From Rotaria socialis (taxonomy: Eukaryota > Rotifera > Eurotatoria > Philodinida > Philodinidae): a stretch of DNA of 64,000 nucleotides. The notes under the pieces were generated by a model. That model worked only from the letters and a program-made list of their open reading frames with translations. It ran no database searches and was not told the DNA's origin. The stretch covers positions 62,001 through 126,000 of the forward strand of contig CAJNYU010003734.1 in assembly GCA_905331475.1 (NCBI GenBank). Reading direction: 5' to 3'. Position 1 is the first letter of the stretch, and each line of letters opens with the position of its first letter. Both the position numbers and the translations under genes were made by a program. Shown one piece after another: positions 41,654 to 52,471 of the stretch.

Positions 41654-44600
41654 ATGCCAACTAAACAATCTCAGCATAAAATTAATAATTCTTTTAGTGT
41701 ATGTATTGCTTTTGTTGTGATGTACTTATTCCATATAAATAAATATCATTTTTCTTCTATATTAAAGAATTCAATTAAATCATCAATTTTATCATGGACA
41801 ACAAAAGACGTAGAGCAATGGCTTTATTCATTAGATTTAGGAAAATTTGTCCATCGATTTTGTAAACAAAATGGTATTGATGGTTTAACATTACTTCTTA
41901 TGAAAGAAGATGATCTTAGACAAGCACCTTTAGCAATTGAACGTTTAGTTGATATTAAAAAATTATGGTATCATATACGTATATTACAATGTAAACATCA
42001 GGATTTTTATTCACCATTAAATATCTCTACAGCATGCATATTTAATGATAATGACGAACAAATTAATTTATTCAAATTATTCAAACAAGGAAGTTTTTAT
42101 GATAATAGTATAAATCATAATCATTCATCATCATCACCAACACACTTATTGGAATCGAATGTTCACAACATAGATGGATCATGTCAAGTGCATAGTGAAC
42201 AAAAACCAAATGTTAATAAATCTCAAGATGAAAACCGAAAATTATTAGTTAGTTTTATTTATGCTTTAATAAGTGGAATATGGACATCCTTTATTATGAT
42301 TGTTGTACATAATCGTGTACCAAATGTTCAAAAGTATAGAAGAAAAAAATGACTAGGAATTTGTTATTTAATATTAAAGAATATTATTTTAGATATCCAC
42401 CATTGCCAGATCTTTTCCTTGATAATATTCCACATATTTGTAAGTTATTAGAGAAATCAACATACAAAAACAAAAAAAGTCTCTTATTCTTTTTTTTTGT
42501 AGCTTGGGCATTTGCTGTTAGTGAATATATTGCTATTGCTATGAGTTTTATATTTTTATTAATTTTAATATTTCATAAATACTGGTAAATAATAATGAAG
42601 TTATTTTATGAATGGTTTTTTTTTACAAGTATAACTTTTCATGTTAATAGGTATATTATATTACGAAGATTTTTTGCTCTTAGTGGAACGATATTTTTTT
42701 TACGATCAATAACTATGTTGGTTACATCATTAAGCGTAAGTAAATATGCAATGAAAAAGAAAAACGTCTCAAAGTTTTCTAGCTCGAGTAGAAACAGAAA
42801 ATGTAGAAGCGCAATATTGTTGACTTTTCCCCTTATGCTAACAGTTAGAACAAATGAAAGAAAAGATTTTATTAGCTGGGATAATTTCCTATCACAAACA
42901 GTACTTATTGAATCTCAATTAACAGGTTAGAATGAAAAGTCTCTAGAGAAGCAAAACTTCCTGAATTCGTTTTCCAGATTCTTTCAAAAACATTGTCCGA
43001 AAAGGTCATGTGAGCGAGAGAGAGAGAGAGAAATAAATGAGTTCTGAAGAAAAATAAAAGCCTTCAGTTTCTTCAGGGAATGACAAACTTGGTGCCATGA
43101 ACTTATAATGTTATTTTTATGAAAACTTACATGAATTTACTGTTGTTCACACTTTAAGGCTTTCCATAATATCAGTGTACTTTCCTGAAGATAGGTCATA
43201 GGAGAGTTCAGAGCAGAGATGCCAGATGTGAAAGTCGAAAATCCGGAATTTGTTTTTCAGAATCCGGAAAGTTTTTCAATGATCAGTTTTAGTCGCGTAA
43301 AGAACCTCTTTCTCAGATATATTATCCATAACTTCATATATTTTCACAAAATAAAACATGTTTTTATTAGCGGGTGTCGGTGTGGGTGTGGTTGAGTTGA
43401 CAATATAGTCACATCCACACCCACACTAGAAGAGAAGGGAAACTATATGCAACGCGAAAGAAATAGCAATTGGACGTGTACGGTGACCAATAAAGGAAAA
43501 TATTAAATCTCTACCGAATTATTCACAATTTTGAATGTTACAACGAATGAAATAAAACTGAAATAAAAATGGCTAAAATCCGGAAATTTTCCGGAACATC
43601 TGGCATCTCTGGTTCAGAGGTGCCTTATTTCGATACGAATTTTTTGTTTTCTTCTACATCATATTGTTTGTAAAATATTTTTGATAAAATCTAGAAAACT
43701 GACGTTTAGCTAGAATTTCCATCACAGTGCATTAATTAAAACTTGACAAATGCTTTTCATAATAATAAATTCCTTTTTTTTGGATTGCCAAATATTATCT
43801 CTGATTTTGTTCTAGCTATTATTGGCAAGGGCATAAGTCAAAATATATTGCATTTCTAAAATATTTACCTCGATTGAATATTGGATAGATTTGTAGAAAA
43901 AGACAAACATTTAAGATATGACATACAATGCTACGAGATTGACGTCAGAACAAAAAATACGAGTTCAAATAGCATCGAATACTTTGTAAGTTAAAACTAA
44001 GTTATGCAACATTACTATTTTATATAATGCTAAGCAAACCGGATAGAACAAACGAATTCATAATAAGTAAATAGACGTCTGTTTTATTTGAATAGAAATA
44101 TGTATATACTTTCATAGAATGGAAGTTTTTCTTTAAAATGTTTATCGACTTAATAAATTCTATACGATGACAGGTACTGTAATTTATATCTTATTGATAG
44201 TCTTAAGTCTATAAAACACATATACTTTGAATTTTGAGATGTACACTATAAAATTCTCTACGGAACCTTAATAAATATCACTTACATTCTCCTCTTTGTT
44301 TATTAATATATGTTGATTTAAATTATTTGTCTAATACCTCAAACAGCTATTCAAGTATAATTCTTTTTCTTTTCTTTTTTTCTGAATATTTGATCGTAAT
44401 GAAAAGACAGTTTCAAATATTTTATCTTACAATTTTAGGTACCTGGGCATCATCTTGATTGTACACCACGGGTAAAAAATCAATCTTCGAAAATACGATA
44501 GATATTATAGTATTGATTTTTAGGCATATGGCACTTCTCGAGAAATCTTATTTCGTTGCGTAGAAATATTTCTTTTTCAAGGATTATCAATTCAAGGCGT

Positions 44601-45121
44601 ACGCTCATGTGGTGATTATATGTTCTCCGGTCATACCGTAATGTTAACATTATTAAATCATTGTATTACAGAATGTAAGTTTATTTTATAAAAACGAAAA
44701 AACTAGACAAATAAATAACATGATTTATTGGTTTTTAGATACAACATCGGACTTCTATGTTATACATCTACTTTCATGGTTCTGTAATATATTTGGTATG
44801 ATTTTAATTCTTGCAGCACATGAACATTATTCAATAGATGTATTTATCGCATTTTTCTTAACAAGTCGCTTATTTCTCTATTATCATTCATTAGCAAATA
44901 ATGTTGTTTTACATTCAAGATCAGATAATCGTTTATCAATATGGTATCCAATGTTTTCATATTTTGAGAAAAACGTTCAATGTATGGTGCCGAATATATT
45001 TCGTATACCATGGCCATTGACAATTATTTTCCCACATGCTGATAGTAATGATGAAGAAAAATATTCTTCCGCTAATTTTTATAATGATGATTGTAGTAAT
45101 GATAAACGTAAAAGAAAATGA
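41654..45121 (+). CDS. SAM-domain sphingomyelin-synthase-related protein (SMSr/SAMD8-like), paralogue A
   Basis: Multi-pass ER/Golgi enzyme of the sphingomyelin synthase family, transferring a phospho-head group to ceramide (SMSr makes ceramide phosphoethanolamine). Exons 41654-42333, 42393-42439, 42503-42584, 42651-42735, 44439-44471, 44524-44674, 44739-45121; 486 residues, frame exact. A SAM domain (about 45-115, [19 protein letters not shown]...) is followed by a variable linker and six TM segments. Family motifs: [23 protein letters not shown], the catalytic [10 protein letters not shown] and [17 protein letters not shown], carrying the His/His/Asp triad. Unusually, a hydrophobic segment (about residues 14-28) precedes the SAM domain. 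The 1.7-kb intron 42736-44438 hosts a hAT-like MITE. Paralogue B follows in tandem. Substrate specificity cannot be told from sequence alone. Confidence 0.9.
43214..43611. mobile_element. hAT-like MITE in an intron of SMSr paralogue A
   Basis: 398 bp with perfect 16-bp terminal inverted repeats CAGAGATGCCAGATGT and a perfect 8-bp target-site duplication GTTCAGAG (43206-43213, 43612-43619). ATCCGGAA-type motifs recur near both ends. In the middle, GGTGTGGGTGTGG (near 43379) faces CCACACCCACAC (near 43413). It has no coding capacity. It is in an intron, so the host gene model is unaffected. Confidence 0.93.
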
Positions 45122-45511
45122 GTCTCGTATTTTTGTTTTCGTTTTTTATTCTTGTCAAACAATGATGTGGTGAAGCTGCAAAAGGAAAGTTTCTTTCTCA
45201 GCAATATGTGTGTTACCTTGATTATTTTCCATCTGTTTTTTTTTCATGCAATACTGCAATTTTTCATATTAGCGCAGTTACCGAGCAAAGTTTTTCTTTT
45301 TCTCTAGAATTTAAAAAAATAATATATTCTATTTTTTAGATAATCATCAAATAACGACGTTGAAATAAAAATTTGATAAAAGACGCGTTATATGAAATAG
45401 AGAAAAGAAAAATAAGTAAATCAAGATGCATGCCTGTTTTCTCTAAAAAAGAATGCTGCATTGTCATTTGAGATAGAATCGAAAGTCGATCTGTAAATAC
45501 TGTTTTCTCCG

Positions 45512-45542
<31 letters not shown>

Positions 45543-46507
45543 TTTCATTCAGAGATAGATTGCCACATATCGACTTGCATTCTTGACTAACCATAGATAT
45601 TTTCAGTGTCTCTCTTATTGTTAGGTATTAAGAATCAAAAATTTTCTACTAGATAATACATTCGCTTTTACTTCATTGTCTATTTTTTATAAGAAAATTT
45701 AGTCTTTATAGCTAAAGAACAATGATCATTTTTATCGCCATATTTTCTTTGTTTTTATCATTAATCATAGTGAACATTGAAGTTCGTGTCACCTCTTCGG
45801 ACAAAGTTGATTAATATCGATAGCGCTGTCACATTTGCTATCGGACTAAAATAATCTACGTAGAAAGTATAAAAAAAATGAGAGAGCGAATTCGAGCACT
45901 GGTTTGGCAATAAAGAGAGTAGCGTGTGTCTAAGCATTAAGGCATTGCTGTTTTTTTTTGATCAAGAACGAGTGTCAACATCAATTATTCTTTCTACTCT
46001 ATAATGGAGTGTCATCGTATGCGTATAGTAAATTAAAATTAAAATAATTTTCGAAAGAAGATTTATCACGATCATGCCATTTGTATATATAGATACCCAT
46101 TATTTGTAAATAGTTATCTTATAACAATAAGAGACCTCGACAATATAAACGGAAAACAAATAGATCACAATAGATGAAGCATGGCTTTTTATTTATAAAC
46201 TTTAGTATCATCCATCATGAATTCACGAAGTTTTTTTGTTCTCTCTACCTTTCTTTTCTATTCTGTATATCGTTTTTTTTGTGACATTTTAATCACACAC
46301 TGGTATTTTTCTTTCAATTCAATATGACAGAAGATAAATGAGAACTATTGTATAGATTTTTCTTTTCTTTCATATTTAATCATACTCTTACTCTATGCCT
46401 GCGTACTTTCATGCTGTATGTAGTTTACGATTCCAATCCTTTTGACCTATACAAAAATCTATCGTTTTCTTCTAGACAAAAAAAAACAGTAATAAACATA
46501 TAAAATC
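45122..46507. other. Spacer between tandem SMSr paralogues
   Basis: Contains a CT microsatellite at about 45511-45539 and presumably the promoter of paralogue B. No gene is supported. Confidence 0.5.
45511..45539. repeat. CT microsatellite
   Basis: About thirteen consecutive CT units after GTCTCT; on the minus strand it gives an artefactual Arg-Glu repeat frame. Confidence 0.9.
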
Positions 46508-49500
46508 ATGCTCGTATCAACACCATCAGTTAATCCTCATCAATTAACTAATAATTTGATACCGCCAAATAGTTTACATTCTTTATTGCCATCATCATCA
46601 TATTCAACATCATCAGTGACACCATCAAATCCATGTTTATGGTCAATAAAACAAGTTGAAGAATGGCTTGTAAAGCATGATTTAAATGATTGTATTGATT
46701 TAATTTGCTGTCAACATCGTATGAATGGGCAACGTTTAATGAATTTAAACGAAGATGATGTTTTACAATTAAAAGGCACAACGAAAAATAATGAATTATG
46801 GTTACAAATTAAAATATTACAGCAATTCTATTCGAGTAATTACCATCTATGGACACAACGACAAGCCATACTGCAACAACAACAGCAATCTCTACCAACG
46901 ACAGTATCACCTTATCTAGCTTCAGGATCATTACAATCACCAATACCACTTCGACCTTTGTCATCATTCACACAAATTCGGCCAGCACCAGTTCCTTTAA
47001 CATTTTCAACATCATCAAGTTTACCAACACAATTACCGTCATCGTCATCATCGTTTTCACCATATACTACAATACAAATAAATCAAAGTCAGCAACAAGA
47101 ACAAACACAGACAAATCCTTCTATTTCATCATCCATAAATCAAGCAGAAACAACAGAAACGCCAACAACATTAATTCTTGAACGTTCACCTGCAACAGTA
47201 ACTCGTACAAAAAATGATCATCAACGAAGATCAGGTCGCAGTCTATCATCGAGTACATCTATTAATCTTCTTCCAGCATCATCGACACCTCAACGTACAA
47301 CAAATACATCATCAAGTTCACATAACACACCGGCAGATCAAATCGAAGATCAACCAATTACTGATTGTTGTTTTGTTAGTTCAATACGTTCCGATAGGAA
47401 AAAGACTTTATCGGCGTTTCTTCTTGCTTTTTGTACATTGTATTTTTGTTCGTTTATGATAACCATTGTTGATGAACGCTTACCAGATCCAAGATATTTT
47501 CCACCATTACCGGATCTTGTACTTGATAATGTTAAACAAATTCCATGGGCATTCGCTGTTACGGAAAAAATTATTCTCATTGAAATGTTTACACTCATAT
47601 CAATTATTATCCTTCATCGACATAGGTAATTCTATAGAATCTATTTTTAATAGTATATTTTTCATGTTTGCAAGATTTTTTTAAATTGTAATAGTGTAAT
47701 TGTAATTATTGGTAAGTAATTTGAGTTTAATCATTAAAACTATCAACAAAAAAGAGTATTGATCTTAGTCTTGTTGCGGTGTGTAACAAATACTTACGTA
47801 AACATTAACGTTTGAGAATATAATTTAAATAAAGACAAAACAAGTCAATTTTCTTTCTTTTTTGTTTATCATTTAGACTAATTATAATGCGCCGATTATT
47901 TGCAATAGCGGCAGCACTTTATTTTCTTCGAAGTCTTACACTGGTGTTTACATCGTTACCTGTTGCTACGCGTATAACGGATTGTCGACCAGAGGTTTGA
48001 GATTTTTGAAATGAAAATATTTTAAATCCTATTTTCAATTATTATTTATAGAAATTCATTAGTTTTATTGCTCGTTTAAAAAAAGCAAGTTTAATATTTC
48101 TTGGCCAGGGATTATCATCATTTGGTGTTAAAACTTGCGGTGATTATTTATACAGTGGTCATACATGTACACTAGTACTTGCTACACATTTTATCAATGA
48201 ATGTATGTATATCAAATAATCAAAAGATTGATTGACTATTAGAAAGTAGATGACTAGACCACTTATTTAAAATAAATCTCCTCACTAAGTAAAACAAAAG
48301 TTAATAATTAGTTTTCAATTTAGAGACATAGAATAGTTTTTTTTCATTGCTTTGTTGAAAAAGATTGCTCTAGAATCAAGAGTTTTTATTAGCGTCAACT
48401 ATGTTTTTAATACTTTTTGAAGCATTTTATTTTAAGAACTTATGAGTTCATATTTTAGAGGTGCAAAAATTCATTTCAAACAAAGAAATTTGATATATAT
48501 ATTTCTAGTCTAGTTCTTTTAACTGTATATTCTACATTGGTAATTTATTCTCATAAAATTAAAAAAATAACGATTTTCTCTGGCGATTGCAGGATCTAGA
48601 ATTTTACTAATGTTATCGTATGATGCCCCGAGCTAAGTTTAGAAATCTGCTTTTAATAGAAGCAATATCTGTTATCAAAATACTTTCTGCAAACAAGTGC
48701 TTGAGAAGGTGTGAATAAAGGTGAAGTGGTATATGTAGGGCAAAGGTTAGAATGAAGATGAGATTACAGGGGAGAGTGTTGCTAACGGCGAATTTAATCG
48801 TAATAGTGAAACATTGAAATGAAACGATTCGTTACAATCAACATAAATAGGGAACAGCTATCAAGTTTCAATGAAATAACATTTGTATTGTTATCTCTAC
48901 TATTTACTTTTCTTTCTCACATATAGTATAAGTTAGTGATAACCTAGGATTTGCTGGAACTTTGAGCATTCTATCTAGCTGCTTGTCGATGAACATTTCA
49001 TCTTGCAAAGTCGTCAAGAAGAATTTTATTTTCATTGAAAAACATCAACTTTCGTGATCCATAGGAAGATTATATTTTGCGTTTAATAGAAACGTTTTTT
49101 GTTTTGTTTTTAAGATTCACCACGTTCGTATCATCTGCTACACTTTCTCAGTTGGATTATGGCATTAACTGGCATGTTTTTCATCTTAGCCGGTCATCAG
49201 CATTATTCTATTGACATTCTTGTTGCATGGGTACTTAGCTCTCGTCTATTCATTTATTATCATACGTAAGATTGATTTCTTAAGAGAAACATATTGAATA
49301 TTTTTCTGTAAATTTGAATAATTTAATCTAGTCTTGCTAACAATCGAACATATTTCCAACGAGATAAACAACGAATGAGGATATGGTTTCCATTTTTTTC
49401 TTATTTTGAAGAGAATGTTAAAAAAGCTTTACCCAATGAATATTGTATGCCAAGTATCATCTATGGAATACTTATTACGCTCAACAGTTGGTTTGATAAA

Positions 49501-49521
49501 GTTCGATATCCGACCGATTGA
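46508..49521 (+). CDS. SAM-domain sphingomyelin-synthase-related protein (SMSr/SAMD8-like), paralogue B
   Basis: Exons 46508-47625, 47877-47994, 48052-48202, 49115-49265, 49332-49521; 575 residues, frame exact. A SAM domain (about 43-115, CLWSIKQVEEWLVKHDLND...) is followed by a Ser/Thr/Gln/Pro-rich linker of about 170 residues, then the six-TM core: PPLPDLVLDNVKQIPWAFAV, CGDYLYSGHT and HQHYSIDILVAW with the His/His/Asp triad intact. The intron after the CGD...SGHT exon is at the same codon and phase (GAA T) as in paralogue A, which shows descent from a duplicated gene; A has extra introns around the PPLPD exon. Unlike A, no hydrophobic segment precedes SAM. Sphingolipid synthase activity is expected; the head group is unknown. 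Confidence 0.9.
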
Positions 49522-52471
49522 TTTCTAAGTTTGATTTTCTTTTTGTTTTACATCTATTGATTATCCTTATTACAAGTAGTCTTTCGTTTACTGAAAACTT
49601 CATGCTTTTTTTTTAAATTACAAATCAAACTTTCTTTTTATGTAATTACTTAATTGAATGCGAAAAACGAAATGTTTCTCAAACCGGTCATATAAATCAC
49701 ATAGGTATATACATCTTAGAATTTTATGATTTCTTTTTTTCCTCATTTATATTGCGAACTATATGCCTTCTTTCTTTTTTTTTTGTCACAATGTTCCTCA
49801 TTTTTTTTTCTTCATTATTTGTTCTCAACAGCACTGAACTAAAAATTCTAGTAAAGACTTTAAGTTTGGCTTTGATCAGTTTCATTCTGTATCTGTATAA
49901 AACTTTCATAGTAACTGATTGTTGTCAGTAACTGTCTATTGTTTGTACAGATTAATGTAGTTATCACTGTGCTCATTTAGTATTTACATGAATAATGAAA
50001 ATTTAAGTTTTTACTTGGATTTTTAGTTCATGAGAACGATTGTACGACGTACATTCCTTAAGAGATTTATGTCAGATGCTACATCAGACTTCTATATGTT
50101 TGTTGCTTTATTCCATAGAAATATTGTGGCTATTTTTCTACATCTATTTCTTTGTATCTTGTATGGTTGAGCTTTTTTTTTTGTTCTCGTTTTTTGTAAT
50201 CTGGCGAAGAAAAATAATGGAAACAATATCGGTAATATCTCTTAAAAGAAAACTCTATTCGCTTTTTTTTCAGATTTCGTAGGAAAAATATTTAATATGA
50301 CAAAGAAGCAACTGTGCAGAATTAGAATTATTTACAACGGCATTTGATTATCGAATAAAAGATTTTTTTATACGAGTCCTACAACTTCCAATTGCAAAAC
50401 ATATTCATGTACACGACCATCGAATCAAGATTGCTTGAAATGAACGTAGTTAAAGTCGCATTGCACAAGAATTTCTCACGAAAAGTTTCAGTCACATGTG
50501 TAGATAGAGTTTGACTGTAGAATTCGTGTTACTGAAACAGTTTTCAGCAATGACATTTTAGATAATAAATCTCTCGATGAAAATTTTAAAGTAGGATTTA
50601 TAAATTTATGTATAATTATCCACAAGTGTTCTCATCCGAACTTTCTTTGCTCATTGATAGTTGTAATACCTTGATATGCTATCGTTTTAACACAAATATG
50701 ATTTATCTAAGAGTCGATGGAGATTTGAATAAAAACTTTTTTTTTCAACTCGATGCTGGACAAGTTCACAGTGAGAATACGAAATTAGATGTGAAAATAT
50801 ATGTTGTAGGAAAAATTAGAATTCAACCAGAGATAAATTTTTCAGTCAAAACAATCGAAATTTAATTAGAATAATTATATGTCTTGTCTGTTTTCTCTAA
50901 AGCCATTTTGGATTTCAAACTAATGATCTAAAGATAAAATCTTCTAACTGATTCATTCATACTTTTATATTGTTAAACAAAACTCGTTTTCTTGACAAAA
51001 CCCTTTCTTTTAACTTGCACTTGCCCTTTGAATTATAACTACAATCAGACGTTGAATATGATTTAGACATTTCTTTTATTCATACATCGCAGTGTTCTGA
51101 TAAATCCCGAGGGGGCCGTCCTTTGCAAATAATGTTTTCGCTGGAATCCTGACAAGCGCTGCGATGTATGCTTTAATTAGATCGCTGCAGTGTTATTCAT
51201 TTTTATACTAGTTGTCGACATGATCATTATCAAAATATTTTTACCTATTTTTTATGTTTCATTCCAGTCTAGTTGAATGTGCGTAATTGTGTAAATTTAT
51301 CTTTAATCAAATTCTTATATTACACAGGCAAAACCGGAATGTTGACTATGATTAATAGATAATTAGTCAATGTCAGAATTCCAATTTTACTCACGTAAAT
51401 TCGAATTTCGCCTAAATTCTTGTAGAGTCTGATAAAGCAAATTAAAGAAGATATCAAGTCAACTTGAACTTTATATGAGGACAAATTTCTATAGTTCGGG
51501 TTCGATACGTTTCCTAAGAACTTTGATTTGAATGTTAATGTTTTCTATAACATATCTGTAATAGAAACTAACGACAACAGTCGTATCTATTCTAGTTAAA
51601 AGTATGATGACTCCTCTCATATATGAAGTAAAAATGTATATTATGTATTGATCGAAGCGAAAGTATTTCTATACGTTTGAAATATCTAGTTAGTAGGAAT
51701 CCTGTACTTCAATTTTTTTTTTCTGTCGATAATGTTTTCATTTGAATTAACTTGTATGTGCGCTATGTCCACATTGATGTTTATTTCATAAGCATTTTTT
51801 ATTTTATTCGAGTTTCAAGTCACGCAAATTTGATGTACTTTCAAGAGATATTTCTTTTATCTATCTTGTGATGAATCTGATAGATATTATTGTGTTATTG
51901 TTCTTGTATATACTTCTTATTATTACTGTTAGCGAATCAAAATAGAGAAAACAAGAAGAAACTATACAATCGTGCCTGTTTCTTCTAGGCGAACGAATGC
52001 TTATTAATGAGGAGGAAAAGAACAACTTCGATATGCTCGCGTGATTCTTCTTTGCTTGTACTTTTTGCTGACAAAACAAGTTTTGCTTTCCTCTTGTTTT
52101 CTTTATTTTGATCTTGTCATGTGATGCTACTCTCGTCGTCTATAAATGCGAACATCGATTGCTTCGTATAAAAGGCATTCTTCGTGAGATATTTTTAGTC
52201 AAATTTTTCATTTCTATTTGTTTGAACCCGACACGTCTTGTCTATCTCATTAAAATCGGCATATATACTCATATTTTCAGAATAGTATATTAATAGCACC
52301 ACGAAGGTGCATGGCAACGCCCATTTATTATTTTTTAATTGCCAACCGAAACTCATCAAATCATTATTTTATCCATTATACATCATTACTCAAAAAAGTT
52401 AAGCGAATTTTATTTCAGGAAGTAAATTGCTGCATGATTAATTCAATATTAAAACGATTACGAACTACAAT
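49522..52471. other. Intergenic region with one small MITE-like repeat
   Basis: A+T-rich spacer upstream of the transporter gene. It contains the 90-bp inverted-repeat element at 51081-51170, a short GCACC...GGTGC hairpin near 52297-52311 and an acceptor-like TTTATTTCAG near 52418, possibly a 5' UTR splice or trans-splice site. The frame 50608-50865 has no family resemblance. Confidence 0.5.
51081..51170. mobile_element. Tiny (90-bp) terminal-inverted-repeat element
   Basis: Ends CATACATCGCAGTG and, inverted, CATACATCGCAGCG (one mismatch). Flanks CTTTTATT (51073-51080) and CTTTAATT (51171-51178) match at 7 of 8 positions, consistent with an 8-bp duplication. The interior is G+C-richer (CCCGAGGGGGCCG). 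It could also be a chance inverted repeat. Confidence 0.55.

Noticed and set aside
46849..47181. Thr/Ser-rich 110-codon frame
   Set aside because: Shadow of the low-complexity linker of SMSr paralogue B in an alternative frame.
50608..50865. 85-codon ATG-started frame upstream of the transporter
   Set aside because: No recognised family and no flanking exons; a single short open frame in A+T-rich DNA is weak evidence.
51480..51510. GGTTCGATAC-like sequence reminiscent of a tRNA B box
   Set aside because: No matching A box or cloverleaf pairing at the right distance.
52290..52315. GCACC-ACGAA-GGTGC hairpin
   Set aside because: A 5-bp stem is too short to call a terminator or structured RNA, though it is mentioned in the intergenic entry.
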